Source of the DNA: Nocardia beijingensis NBRC 16342
Lineage (GTDB): Bacteria > Actinomycetota > Actinomycetes > Mycobacteriales > Mycobacteriaceae
Assembly (NCBI RefSeq): GCF_001612785.1
Contig: NZ_BDBC01000059.1
Coordinates: 26,651-90,650, forward strand
Direction of reading: 5' to 3'
DNA length: 64,000 nucleotides
Shown here in pieces: positions 1 through 10,352 of this stretch (position 1 is its first letter; every line of letters starts with the position of its first letter). The notes under the pieces are model-generated. The model was not told the DNA's origin, made no database searches, and saw nothing but the letters and a program-made list of their open reading frames with translations. Made by a program: the position numbers and the translations under genes.

Positions 1-2008
<2,008 letters not shown>

Positions 2009-2231
2009 GGCAACGACAGTAGCGTCAGCCGGGCTCCGCGCACTGCGGGTGGTTGTGGATGAGGAAGTCGGGCGAGGTCGGAGGCGTTTTCCGGTTGGCG
2101 CGGCGGTAGCCGAGATGTGCCGCGACGCGCGAGACCGCCGCGCGCGGTCCGGCAGGCACACCCGCCGGGCAACCGTCTGTAGTCCCGCAGCCGGGCGAGG
2201 GGACCGCGCGGAGGACATACCCTTCTGCGGG

Positions 2232-3167
2232 TCAGTCCGCGGGCGTGAGCGACCGCCGCCAGGTCTGGCCGACGAGGTCGTGGCCCCAGCTGTGGTGCGG
2301 TTGCTGCTCGACGAGTTCGAATCCGGCGCGCTGGTAGACGCGGCGCGCGGCGGTGAGCACGTCGTTGGTCCACAGCACGATCTCTCGGTACCCGGCCTCG
2401 GTCGCGAAGCGCAGGCACTCGTCCACCAGCGCGGAACCGACGCCGAGGCCGCGGGCGGTCGGCTCGACCAAGAGCAACCGCAGCCGCGCGGTGGTGTCGT
2501 CCTCGCGAACGCAGAAGACGCTGCCCGCCGGTCGGCCGTCCACTTCCGCGATCCAGGCGCGCTCGCGCCGCTCGTCGTGGGAAGCCAAGTAGTCGGCCAC
2601 GATCCGCACGATCAGTTCCTCGTAGGTCGCGTCCCAGCCGTATTCGTTCGCGTAGAGCTCCGCGTGACGCTGGATCACCCAGCCGTAGTCGCCGGAACGC
2701 GGGGGCCGCAACGAAAAGGCGGGCGCCTCGGCGGGGCGGTCCAGGATCTGCTGGATGGTCCGCATCGCGGTGATCAGGCGCGCTCGGGTCGCTTGCGGCT
2801 GCGCGCCGAGCAGCGCGCCGACCTCGTCGCTGGAGCGCCGATCGAGCGTCGCGAATACCTCACGGCCCTGGTCGGTCAGCCGGACCTCTTGGCGGCGGCC
2901 GTCGCGGCCCGAACGGTTGCGCCGCACCAGGCCGGATTGCTCGAACCGGGCGAGGATGCGGCTGAGATAGCCCGCGTCGAGGTCGAGGGCATGCCGTAGG
3001 GCCACCACTTCGGTGGCGTCGGAGGCGGCCAGCTCGAACAGGATCCGCGCCTCGGTCAGCGAGTAGCGGCTGTCGTGCAGTCCTTCGCCCAGCACGCCGA
3101 TCACGCGGGTGTAGTGGCGGTTGAATTCCCGGACGGCGGCGATGTCGGCGGGTGCGGCAGAGGTCAC
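2232..3167 (-). CDS. MarR-family regulator fused to GNAT acetyltransferase
   Basis: A 311-residue two-domain protein. Residues about 1-145 form a MarR winged helix (AVREFNRHYTRVIG, then a recognition helix in the AGYLSRILARFEQSGL stretch). Residues about 155-311 form a GNAT N-acetyltransferase with the acetyl-CoA loop RGLGVGSALVDE. I chose the GTG at 3167 because GGAG lies seven bases upstream; the frame stays open further up to 3338, but that would run over the operator and bioA promoter. This MarR-GNAT architecture is common in actinobacteria and substrates are mostly unknown. It is divergent from bioA but has its own palindromic operator, so a biotin role is not implied. Confidence 0.9.
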   Translation of the reverse strand: MTSAAPADIAAVREFNRHYTRVIGVLGEGLHDSRYSLTEARILFELAASDATEVVALRHALDLDAGYLSRILARFEQSGLVRRNRSGRDGRRQEVRLTDQGREVFATLDRRSSDEVGALLGAQPQATRARLITAMRTIQQILDRPAEAPAFSLRPPRSGDYGWVIQRHAELYANEYGWDATYEELIVRIVADYLASHDERRERAWIAEVDGRPAGSVFCVREDDTTARLRLLLVEPTARGLGVGSALVDECLRFATEAGYREIVLWTNDVLTAARRVYQRAGFELVEQQPHHSWGHDLVGQTWRRSLTPAD

Positions 3168-3176
3168 GGCGGCTCC

Positions 3177-3199
3177 ATTCTTTGACTCCGTCAAAGAAT
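3177..3199. promoter_or_regulatory. Palindromic operator in front of the MarR-GNAT gene
   Basis: A perfect inverted repeat with ten-base arms, ATTCTTTGAC and GTCAAAGAAT, separated by three bases. It ends about ten bases before the GTG start of the MarR-GNAT gene, overlapping the expected promoter and leader. Position and symmetry fit a MarR dimer site for autorepression; this assignment is inferred. Confidence 0.75.
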
Positions 3200-3279
3200 A
3201 TTGCGCGGCGGCGTCGCCGGGTGGGGAAACGGCCGAACTCGGCCCACTGTTGTGGGCGCGCCCAGCTCGGGTGCTAACT

Positions 3280-3292
3280 TGAACGACGTTCA
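3280..3292. promoter_or_regulatory. BioQ box upstream of bioA
   Basis: TGAAC-GAC-GTTCA, a 13-bp perfect palindrome 40 bases before bioA. It immediately follows a possible -10 (TAACTT, 3274-3279), so a bound repressor would cover the transcription start. The same TGAAC-N3-GTTCA motif occurs before bioF and between the TetR gene and bioB, and matches the type described for BioQ in Corynebacterium and Mycobacterium. Confidence 0.85.
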
Positions 3293-3331
3293 GGACGCCC
3301 CGGTGACCGGGGCCGTGATGCGAGGATTCCC

Positions 3332-4612
3332 GTGGCACTGACCCCCGACGAGATCACCGCCCTCGACGCCGAGCACGTCTGGCATCCCTACGGCGGGTTC
3401 CCCGCGACGACCGAACCGCTGGTGGTGGCCGCCGCCGCGGGAACCAGGCTGACGCTGGCCGACGGACGCGAGCTGGTCGACGGCATGAGTTCCTGGTGGG
3501 CCGCCATCCACGGCTACCGGCACCCGGTCTTGGACGCCGCGCTGGTCGAGCAGGCGCGGCGGATGAGTCACGTGATGTTCGGCGGGCTCACCCACGAGCC
3601 CGCGGCCCGGCTGGCCGAGCTGCTGGTGGAGTCGACGCCGGACGGGCTGGACAAGGTGTTCCTGTGCGACTCCGGCTCGGTCTCGGTCGAGGTCGCCGTG
3701 AAGATGTGCCTGCAGTATTGGCGTTCACTGGGCAGACCGGAGAAGCGGCGGCTGCTCACCTGGCGCGGCGGGTACCACGGTGACACCTTCACGCCGATGA
3801 GCGTGTGCGACCCGGAGGGCGGCATGCATTCGCTGTGGACCGACATCCTGGCGAACCAGCTGTTCGCGCCGGTGCCCCCGAGCGAATATCACCCGGACTA
3901 CGTGGCGGAACTGGAGCGCATGATCGCCGGGCACGCGGGCGAACTCGCCGCGGTCATCGTGGAGCCGGTCGTCCAAGGTGCGGGCGGGATGCGCTGGCAC
4001 CACCCCGGCTACCTCGCCGACCTGCGCAGACTGTGCGACGAGCACGGCGTGCTGCTGGTCTTCGACGAGATCGCGACCGGATTCGGCCGCACCGGAACGC
4101 TGTTCGCGGCCGACCAGGCCGGTGTCGGCCCGGATGTGATGTGCGTGGGCAAGGCGCTGACCGGCGGCTACCTCACCCTCGCCGCCGCGCTGTGCACCAC
4201 GCGGATCGCCGAGACGATCAGCGCGGCGCACGGCGGGCTCATGCACGGGCCGACGTTCATGGGCAACCCGCTGGCCTGCGCGGTCGCCGTCGCGTCGATC
4301 GAGTTGCTGCGCTCGCGCGACTGGCGCGGCGAGGTGACCCGGATCGAGTCGGAGCTGACGGCGGGACTGGCCCCGGTGCGGGAGCTGCCGGGCGTGGTCG
4401 AGGCGCGCGTGCTCGGTGCGATCGGTGTGATCGAGCTGGACCGCCCGGTCGACATGCGCGCCGCGACCGACGCCGCCGTGGCGGCCGGAGTGTGGCTGCG
4501 TCCGTTCCGCAACCTCGTCTACACGATGCCGCCGTTCATCAGCACGTCCGGCGACATCGCCACGATCACCGCGGGGATGCGCGCGGCGGTCGCCGCACAG
4601 CTCGGGCGCTGA
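3332..4612 (+). CDS. bioA: Adenosylmethionine-8-amino-7-oxononanoate transaminase BioA
   Basis: Converts 7-keto-8-aminopelargonate to 7,8-diaminopelargonate using S-adenosylmethionine as amino donor, the antepenultimate step of biotin synthesis. At 426 residues it has the family length. Fold-type I PLP motifs are clear: the Asp of VFDEIATGFGRTG and the PLP lysine in CVGKALTGG at about residue 274; the N-terminal HVWHPY and GMSSWWAAIHG stretches are typical of BioA. GTG start with a weak GAGGA site upstream. A BioQ box lies 40 bases upstream. Unlike M. tuberculosis, bioA is separated from bioF by a cupin/MarR pair and a small gene, so it is probably a single-gene transcript. Confidence 0.96.
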   Translation: MALTPDEITALDAEHVWHPYGGFPATTEPLVVAAAAGTRLTLADGRELVDGMSSWWAAIHGYRHPVLDAALVEQARRMSHVMFGGLTHEPAARLAELLVESTPDGLDKVFLCDSGSVSVEVAVKMCLQYWRSLGRPEKRRLLTWRGGYHGDTFTPMSVCDPEGGMHSLWTDILANQLFAPVPPSEYHPDYVAELERMIAGHAGELAAVIVEPVVQGAGGMRWHHPGYLADLRRLCDEHGVLLVFDEIATGFGRTGTLFAADQAGVGPDVMCVGKALTGGYLTLAAALCTTRIAETISAAHGGLMHGPTFMGNPLACAVAVASIELLRSRDWRGEVTRIESELTAGLAPVRELPGVVEARVLGAIGVIELDRPVDMRAATDAAVAAGVWLRPFRNLVYTMPPFISTSGDIATITAGMRAAVAAQLGR

Positions 4613-4616
4613 CCGG

Positions 4617-4988
4617 TCAGGCGATCCACGGCGGGACGATGGTGGCGTCGCTGTCCGGTGTTCCGGCCCGAGCCCCCGCCGGCGCGGTGACGATGGCGGT
4701 GAAGCCGTCGCCGGTGCGCACCTGCCGCAGCGCGTTCGGCGGGAGAACCACCGTATCGCCTTCCGCCGCGGTGAGTTCCGTGCCGTCGAGCGCGACGTCG
4801 AGCCGTCCGGCGAGGACGGTCCAGATCTGCTCGGCGTCGATGAAATGCAGCGGTCCCGCGGTGTTCGCGGGCACCTCGACCCGCCACAGCGCGAGGCCGG
4901 AGCCGCCCTGGGTGGGAGAGGCGAGCGTGGTCATGACGCCGCTCGCGGTCTCGGTGCGGCGGGTGTCGGAGTGCCGGATGACGGTCAT
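4617..4988 (-). CDS. Small single-domain cupin protein
   Basis: A 123-residue protein with a cupin beta-barrel: the metal-site region GPLHFIDAEQIWTVLAGRLDVALDG and the second motif GDTVVLPPNALRQVRTG. The first motif has one histidine and Glu/Gln rather than the full H-x-H set, so metal binding is uncertain. I chose the ATG at 4988, which has AGAGGTGG upstream; an in-frame ATG at 5051 would run through the divergent marR promoter. Its stop is four bases from the bioA stop, tail to tail. Divergence from a MarR gene suggests it is that regulator's target. Substrate unknown. Confidence 0.8.
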   Translation of the reverse strand: MTVIRHSDTRRTETASGVMTTLASPTQGGSGLALWRVEVPANTAGPLHFIDAEQIWTVLAGRLDVALDGTELTAAEGDTVVLPPNALRQVRTGDGFTAIVTAPAGARAGTPDSDATIVPPWIA

Positions 4989-5009
4989 CGGGGTACCACC
5001 TCTAGAATA

Positions 5010-5045
5010 GACAACATGGCTGTCCATATAGTCAACGAGGTTGTC
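5010..5045. promoter_or_regulatory. Shared cupin/marR promoter-operator
   Basis: Between the divergent cupin and marR genes lie an outer inverted repeat GACAAC (5010-5015)/GTTGTC (5040-5045) and an inner CAAC-GAG-GTTG (5033-5043). A good -10, TATAGT at 5027-5032, points toward marR, and TATTCT on the minus strand points toward the cupin gene. A MarR dimer here could repress both; this is inferred from layout. Confidence 0.6.
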
Positions 5046-5049
5046 CATC

Positions 5050-5532
5050 ATGTCAAGTGACCGTGGCGGCTACGAGTTGCCGCTGCGCATGCTGCTCGGC
5101 TTCCGGGCGGCGATCGACGAGGTGCACGCCGACCTGGCCGGGCACGGGCACGCCGACCTGCGGCCGATGCACGGCTTCGTCTTCCAGGCGGTCGGGCGCG
5201 CGGGCGGGCCGCACGGCTGCACCGCCGCCGACCTCGGGCGCGCGCTCGGCGTCTCGAAACAGGCCGCGGGCAAGCACATCGAGGCGCTGGAGCGGCTGGG
5301 CTATCTACGCCGCGGGCACGATCCGTCCGACGCGCGGCGCAAGGTCTACACGCTCACCGAACGCGCCGAGGACGTGCTGTCCCGATCGGCGCGAACGTTC
5401 GACCGCATCCGCGATCGCTGGTCGGAGTTGCTCGGCGCGGACCGGCTGGCCGCCTTCGAGCGCGACCTGCGTTTGCTGACGCCCGGCGAGGTGTTCCGGC
5501 TCGATACGCCGAATTGGTTCACCGGTCCGTGA
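5050..5532 (+). CDS. MarR-family transcriptional regulator
   Basis: A 160-residue winged-helix regulator. The DNA-binding part is visible as CTAADLGRALGVSKQAAGKHIEALERLGYLRRGHDPSDARRK in the middle of the protein, with the wing Asp-Ala-Arg-Arg typical of MarR. ATG at 5050 with GAGG nine bases upstream; an in-frame TTG at 5041 is less likely. It is divergent from a cupin gene and shares an operator region with it. The 3' end overlaps the convergent gene 5519-5839 by 14 bases. The effector is unknown. Confidence 0.88.
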   Translation: MSSDRGGYELPLRMLLGFRAAIDEVHADLAGHGHADLRPMHGFVFQAVGRAGGPHGCTAADLGRALGVSKQAAGKHIEALERLGYLRRGHDPSDARRKVYTLTERAEDVLSRSARTFDRIRDRWSELLGADRLAAFERDLRLLTPGEVFRLDTPNWFTGP

Positions 5533-5839
5533 GCCGGTCGGGCGCGCAGTCGGCGATCTCCGGGCGATCGCTGTCGGACACCATCTCCCACACCCGGAAG
5601 ATGCAGTGATAGTCGTCCGACCAGCCGCGCACCATCAGCAGGTAGGTGTCGCCGTCGCGGAGCACGATGCGGCGACCGCGCAGTTTGGGATGCTCCGGGG
5701 TGTAGGTGGGCAGCACGCCGGCCAGCTTCGCCAGCGCCTGTGCGCGCGTGCCGACCACTTCGGTGAGAATTCGGGGAGACCAGCGCTTGTGCTCGCCCGA
5801 GCCCGTTGTTTCCTCGACGACTATCGCCCACCGCGGCAT
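5519..5839 (-). CDS. Conserved hypothetical protein, 106 aa
   Basis: I do not recognise a named family. The protein begins MPRWAIVVEETTG and alternates hydrophobic and charged residues without membrane segments, consistent with a small cytoplasmic alpha/beta domain; a stretch rich in Trp and Tyr (MVRGWSDDYHCIFRVWEMVSD) lies near the C-terminus. I chose the ATG at 5839, which has GGAGG eleven bases upstream; upstream TTG/GTG starts up to 5893 remain possible. It converges on marR and overlaps its end by 14 bases. Codon use (strong third-position GC) supports real coding. Confidence 0.65.
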   Translation of the reverse strand: MPRWAIVVEETTGSGEHKRWSPRILTEVVGTRAQALAKLAGVLPTYTPEHPKLRGRRIVLRDGDTYLLMVRGWSDDYHCIFRVWEMVSDSDRPEIADCAPDRLTDR

Positions 5840-5934
5840 CCGGCCGTAATCCTCCCGGTGCAGCTTGTCACCGCGGGCCGGTGACACCACCAACGATGGC
5901 TCAACCGTACCAGCGGACCTCGGGGCGGGTGTCC

Positions 5935-5947
5935 TGAACGGTGTTCA
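5935..5947. promoter_or_regulatory. BioQ box in the bioFD promoter
   Basis: TGAAC-GGT-GTTCA, a 13-bp palindrome ending three bases before the -10 hexamer TATGCT (5950-5955) of bioF. Its place between -35 and -10 is a classic repression position. Same motif as the sites at 3280 and 16739. Confidence 0.87.
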
Positions 5948-5963
5948 AGTATGCTGCTCAGCT

Positions 5964-7112
5964 GTGACTACCGATCCGTTGAGCTGGTTGGACGAACGCG
6001 CTTCCGCGCGGGTGGCCGCGGGACTGCGCCGCGAGCTGCGCCCGCGCGACCCGCAAGCGCCCTCGATCGATCTCGCCTCCAACGACTATCTCGGCCTGGT
6101 CCGCCACCCCGAGGTGATCGAGGGCGCGATCGAGGCGGTGCGCCGCTGGGGTACTGGGTCGACCGGGTCACGGCTGGTCACCGGCACCACCACCGAGCAC
6201 GAACTGCTGGAGACGGAGCTGGCCGAATTCGTCGGCGCGGAAGCGGGACTCGTGTTCGCCTCCGGATACGCGGCCAACCTCGGCGCGGTGACCGCTTTGG
6301 CCGGGCGCGGCTCGCTGGTGGTCTCCGACGCGGGCTGTCACGCGTCGCTGGTGGACGCGTGCAGGCTCTCCCGCGCCCGGGTGGAGGTCGCGCCGCATCG
6401 CGACGTCGCGGCCGTGGACCGGCTGCTGTCGGAGCGGACCGAGGACCGTGCGCTGGTGCTCACCGATTCGGTGTTCAGCGCCGACGGCGATCTCGCGCCG
6501 CTGACCGAGCTGTACCGGGTGACCAGGGCCAACGGTGCGGTGCTCGTGGTGGACGAGGCGCACGGCATCGGTGTGCGCGGCGCGGGCGGTCGCGGATTGG
6601 CGCACGAGCAGGGCCTGGCCGGGGCGCCGGACCTGGTGATCACCGCGACGCTGTCGAAATCCCTTGCCGCGCAGGGCGGTGTGGTGCTGAGCAGTGAGCG
6701 GGTGCGCGCCCACCTGATCGACGCGGCGCGCACGTTCATCTTCGACACCGGTCTCGCGCCCGCCGCCGTCGGCGCCGCGCGGGCCGCGCTGCGGGTGCTG
6801 CGCGCGCAGCCGGAGCTGGCCGAGCGGGTGCTGACGAACGCCGCGGACATCGCCGGGATCGCCGGTGTGCCCGCGCCGCCTTCGGCGGTGGTTTCGGTCG
6901 TGCTCGGCCCGGCGCAGGTGGCTTTCGACGCCGCGCAGGCGTGCCGGGCGCGCGGGCTGGAGGTGGGCTGCTTCCGTCCGCCGACGGTGCCGGAAGGCAC
7001 ATCGCGGCTGCGCTTGACCGCGCGGGCGAATCTCACTCCGGCCGAACTGGACGCCATCGCGACGGTGCTCGGCGAGGTGCTGGCGCAGGCGCGCGAGGCG
7101 GTGCCGGCATGA
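5964..7112 (+). CDS. bioF: 8-amino-7-oxononanoate synthase BioF
   Basis: Condenses pimeloyl thioester with L-alanine to 7-keto-8-aminopelargonate, PLP dependent. 382 residues, normal for the family. Seen: SNDYLGL near the N-terminus, GTGSTGSRLVTGT, VVDEAHGIGVRG, and the PLP lysine in TATLSKSLA at about residue 232. I chose the GTG at 5964 (VTTDPLSWLDERA); it is eight bases after a good -10 (TATGCT) and has no Shine-Dalgarno site, so the message is probably leaderless. The frame is open upstream to 5865, but that would run through the BioQ box. The stop overlaps bioD as ATGA. Confidence 0.96.
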   Translation: MTTDPLSWLDERASARVAAGLRRELRPRDPQAPSIDLASNDYLGLVRHPEVIEGAIEAVRRWGTGSTGSRLVTGTTTEHELLETELAEFVGAEAGLVFASGYAANLGAVTALAGRGSLVVSDAGCHASLVDACRLSRARVEVAPHRDVAAVDRLLSERTEDRALVLTDSVFSADGDLAPLTELYRVTRANGAVLVVDEAHGIGVRGAGGRGLAHEQGLAGAPDLVITATLSKSLAAQGGVVLSSERVRAHLIDAARTFIFDTGLAPAAVGAARAALRVLRAQPELAERVLTNAADIAGIAGVPAPPSAVVSVVLGPAQVAFDAAQACRARGLEVGCFRPPTVPEGTSRLRLTARANLTPAELDAIATVLGEVLAQAREAVPA

Positions 7113-7783
7113 CCGTGCTGCTCGTCACCGGAACCTCCACCGATGTCGGCAAGACCGTCGTCACCGCGGCCGTCGCCGCCGCGGCGATGGCGAACGGCCG
7201 TTCGGTGGCGGTGTGCAAGCCGGGCCAGACCGGTGTCGCGGCCGGTGAACCCGGTGATCTCGCGGAGATCCAGCGGTTGTCCGGCGTCACCCGCACGCTC
7301 GAACTGGCCCGCTACCCGGACCCGCTGGCGCCCGACACCGCCGCCCGCCGCGCCGGGCTGCCGGAACTGACGCTCGCCGAGACGGCCGCTGCCGTCGACT
7401 CTCTGACCGACGCCGACCTCGTGCTGGTCGAGGGCGCGGGTGGATTGCTCGTGCGCCTGGGCGATTTCACGTTGCTCGACCTCGCCCAGAAACTCGGCGC
7501 ACCGGTCCTGCTGGTCACCGCCGCCGGGCTGGGAACGCTCAACCACACCGAGCTGACCACCCGCACGCTGCACGCCGCGGGCGTGCGCTGCGCGGGCCTG
7601 GTGATCGGATCCTGGCCCGCCGAACCGGATCTCGCCGCCGAGTGCAACCGCACCGACCTCCCCCGCGTCACCGGCGTCGACCTGGTGGGCTCGGTGCCGC
7701 AAGGCGCGGGCGGCTGGGAACGCGCGCGATTCACCGCCGCCGCCCCGAGCTGGTTCGAGCCCGCCTGGTCGCCTTTCCGCTGA
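7109..7783 (+). CDS. bioD: Dethiobiotin synthetase BioD
   Basis: ATP-dependent closure of the ureido ring, turning 7,8-diaminopelargonate and CO2 into dethiobiotin. 224 residues, family length. The P-loop GTSTDVGKT is at residues 8-16, KPGQTG follows near residue 35, and the EGAGGLLVRLG motif is in the middle. The ATG overlaps the bioF stop (ATGA), so translation is coupled and the two form one operon under the BioQ box at 5935. A 249-base stretch without a convincing gene follows. Confidence 0.96.
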   Translation: MTVLLVTGTSTDVGKTVVTAAVAAAAMANGRSVAVCKPGQTGVAAGEPGDLAEIQRLSGVTRTLELARYPDPLAPDTAARRAGLPELTLAETAAAVDSLTDADLVLVEGAGGLLVRLGDFTLLDLAQKLGAPVLLVTAAGLGTLNHTELTTRTLHAAGVRCAGLVIGSWPAEPDLAAECNRTDLPRVTGVDLVGSVPQGAGGWERARFTAAAPSWFEPAWSPFR

Positions 7784-8032
7784 CCGGCCGCGTTCGCGTT
7801 TCGAAGAGCTGCGAACGTCGGCGGACCCGACCAGGGGCTGCCTCCGGCACGACGCCGAGGACCGCAGCGATATCCAGGCGGTGCGCGACGGGCTTCCCCA
7901 CGGAATCGTGCTGGGAACAACGAAATCCGTCGGCGGGTCCCCTCTGGCGACTTCGCGGCCACGGCCGCGGTGACACGCTGAGCGATAGCGGGCACATGGC
8001 GACCATTCGCGCCCGTGCCTACAGTGGGATGG

Positions 8033-9196
8033 ATGTCGCCGATGGACGAGAGGCACCCGTCCACCGTCTCCGACTGGAGCGACGCGCGACGCCGAGCCCG
8101 GCTGCGGGACACGAGCCTGGGGCATGGGTGGAAGACGTTGCGCCGCACCAAGGTGACGCTGCTTCGGGTGGCCGCGCTGCTGCTGGCCGGGCTCGTGGTG
8201 TTCGCGCAGTACTGGAAGTACGATGTCGCGCCGGAACAAGCGCGACTGGCGCGCACCGAGCCCGCCATCCTGCCCGTCGCCCCGCCGGTGGACTCGCAGA
8301 ACTGGGACACCGTCGTGGTGGACCTGGTCGGGCTCGGCGGGCTCGACGCCAGTGACACCGCCGCCGCGCTGCCCGCCCTGCGCAGGATGGGCATGGTGTG
8401 GGCGATCCGCTACGACAATCAAGGTATCGACACCAAGGTGATCGCCGACCTCGTGGTGCGCGCCGCCGAACTCTCGGGCCTGCGCAACATCGTGCTGGTC
8501 GGCCACAGCATGGGTGGTGTGATCGCGCTCGAGGTCGCCGAGCACATCCACCGCGACAGCGACCGCAGACTGGCCGGGGTGATCCTGGACTGCACGCCGG
8601 TCGACCTGAACGCGGTGCGCCCGGAGAGCCGCGGGCGCGGTGAGGACATGCTGCGCTGGATGGGCTGGTTGCCCGGCGCGCGGGAAAGCCGCATGCTCCG
8701 GCTGGCCGTGGAGACCTACGCCCGCCGGGACCGCTTCGTCGACCGGGGCCACGGGCCGCCCGGCATCCGGCTCGGCAAGCTGGGCGAGGTGCTGGCGGAG
8801 GTGATGCGGGAGAAGATCGTCTCGCACGACGCGGCCAGCAATGGCCTGATCGAGTCGCAGTTCACGGCCATCGTGGCCGGTGGCGCGACGGACGATTTGC
8901 GCACCCTGGCCCAGCCCGTCGCGGACAAGCCGCGGCCGGCCATCGTCTTCATCCGGCCACGCGATGCGAACGCCGACCGCGTGGTCGATGTCGAGTACTC
9001 CCACCGGGTGCTGATCGAGCAGTCCGGCGGAGTGGACGGCACGCTGCTGGTGGTGCTGGCGCGCAACACCGGGCATGCGAATCCCATGCAGCGGCCCCGG
9101 GAGTACAACACGGTGATCGAACAGCAGATCCTGCCGTTCGTACAGCGTTATCAGCAGCAGGTCCGGTCGACGACGGTGGCTGCGCCGCCGCGCTGA
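8033..9196 (+). CDS. Membrane-anchored alpha/beta hydrolase
   Basis: A 387-residue protein with one N-terminal transmembrane helix (about residues 41-60, VTLLRVAALLLAGLVVFAQY) and an outward alpha/beta-hydrolase domain. The nucleophile elbow is GHSMGG with Ser at about 159. No family name can be given safely; lipase, esterase or peptidase activity is possible. I chose the ATG at 8033 because a -10-like TACAGT ends seven bases upstream, the leaderless pattern seen repeatedly here; ATG 8042 and GTG 8015 are alternatives. It is a single gene between the biotin and sulfonate-type operons. Confidence 0.8.
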   Translation: MSPMDERHPSTVSDWSDARRRARLRDTSLGHGWKTLRRTKVTLLRVAALLLAGLVVFAQYWKYDVAPEQARLARTEPAILPVAPPVDSQNWDTVVVDLVGLGGLDASDTAAALPALRRMGMVWAIRYDNQGIDTKVIADLVVRAAELSGLRNIVLVGHSMGGVIALEVAEHIHRDSDRRLAGVILDCTPVDLNAVRPESRGRGEDMLRWMGWLPGARESRMLRLAVETYARRDRFVDRGHGPPGIRLGKLGEVLAEVMREKIVSHDAASNGLIESQFTAIVAGGATDDLRTLAQPVADKPRPAIVFIRPRDANADRVVDVEYSHRVLIEQSGGVDGTLLVVLARNTGHANPMQRPREYNTVIEQQILPFVQRYQQQVRSTTVAAPPR

Positions 9197-9260
9197 GGGG
9201 TTCGAACCAGGCTGAGACAAACCGTTCTCGCGCCGGTTCCGTCTTGTTGTAATTCGCCTT

Positions 9261-10352
9261 ATGTTCCGACCAAGTACGTTCCGGTCCGGCCGCCGTGGCC
9301 GCGCGACCGCCGCATTGCTCGCCGTGGCGACCGTTGCGACCCTCGGACTCACCGGCTGCGCGAAGGACGACGAGCCGGTCGGTCCCACCGCCGACGGACC
9401 ATTGCCGACCGAGGTTCCCGCCGGAACCACCCTCGTGGTCGCCGATCAGTCCGAGCGCCTGCAATCCGTCCTGCGCCTGAGCGGTGAGCTCGACAAACTT
9501 CCGTTCAAGGTGGAGTTCGCCAACTTCGTCGGCGGTCCCGCCATCCTGGAGGCGTTCCGCGCCGGCGCCGCCGACGTCGCGCAGGTCGGCGACGTCCCGC
9601 CGATCCACGCGTTGGTCGCCGGGCAGGACGTTCCGATCATCGCGTCCTATCAGACCAGCACCACCGCGTTGAAACTGGCGGTGGCGCCGGGCAAGTCGGT
9701 GTCGAAGCTGGCGGATCTGAAGGGCAAGAAGATCGCCTACGCCGAGGGCACCGCCCAGCAGGCCGCCGTGCTGCGCGCCATCGACAAGGCCGGGCTCACC
9801 ACCTCCGATGTGCAGTTGATCCGGCTGCAACTGGCCGAGTTCCCCGATGCCGTGCGCACCGGTCAGGTCGACGTCGCGCCGCTGATCGAGCCGAACGTCA
9901 CCCGGTTCCTGCGCACGCAGGGCGCCTCGCTGGTCCCGGATTCGGAGACCGCCGGCATCTACGGCGGTCTGGCCTACCTGTACGCGCGCCGCGCCGTCGT
10001 GCGCGACCCGGCGAAGGCCGCCGCCAGCCGCGCGCTGGTCGGCGCGTTCGTCCGGGCCTACCAGTGGGCCAACACCCACCCGGAGGACTGGGCGCGCCGG
10101 TACTACGTGGACAACCAGAAGGTGAGCGCCGACGACGCCAAGCGCATCGTGGAATCGCTGGGCGCCTACGTCTTCCCGCATCTGGACCAGCAGCTCGTCG
10201 ACCGGCAGCAGGCCACCATCGACGCCATCGCCAAGGCGGGCGAACTGCCCAAGAAGGTGCAGGCGTCCAACGGCTTCGACCTGCGGTTCGACGCCGCGAT
10301 CACGCAAGCGGTCACCGAGAGCGGCGCGTCGTTCGAGCCGAAGGCACGCTGA
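9261..10352 (+). CDS. ABC substrate-binding lipoprotein, sulfonate/nitrate type
   Basis: Periplasm-side receptor of an ABC importer, 363 residues. A lipoprotein signal is clear: an Arg-rich start, a hydrophobic stretch and the lipobox LTGC near residue 32. The rest matches the SsuA/NrtA/ThiY fold (FVGGPAILEAFRAGAADVAQVGDVPPIHA...). Followed by permease, ATPase and an FMN-dependent monooxygenase with overlaps, so the ligand is probably a sulfonate or related organosulfur compound. ATG at 9261 with TGTAAT ending seven bases upstream and no Shine-Dalgarno site: probably leaderless. Confidence 0.87.
   Translation: MFRPSTFRSGRRGRATAALLAVATVATLGLTGCAKDDEPVGPTADGPLPTEVPAGTTLVVADQSERLQSVLRLSGELDKLPFKVEFANFVGGPAILEAFRAGAADVAQVGDVPPIHALVAGQDVPIIASYQTSTTALKLAVAPGKSVSKLADLKGKKIAYAEGTAQQAAVLRAIDKAGLTTSDVQLIRLQLAEFPDAVRTGQVDVAPLIEPNVTRFLRTQGASLVPDSETAGIYGGLAYLYARRAVVRDPAKAAASRALVGAFVRAYQWANTHPEDWARRYYVDNQKVSADDAKRIVESLGAYVFPHLDQQLVDRQQATIDAIAKAGELPKKVQASNGFDLRFDAAITQAVTESGASFEPKAR

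Noticed and set aside
6338..9430. A 1,030-codon minus-strand frame
   Set aside because: Runs across bioF, bioD and a hydrolase; low-complexity Arg/Gly/Ser/His content typical of antisense frames in high-GC DNA.
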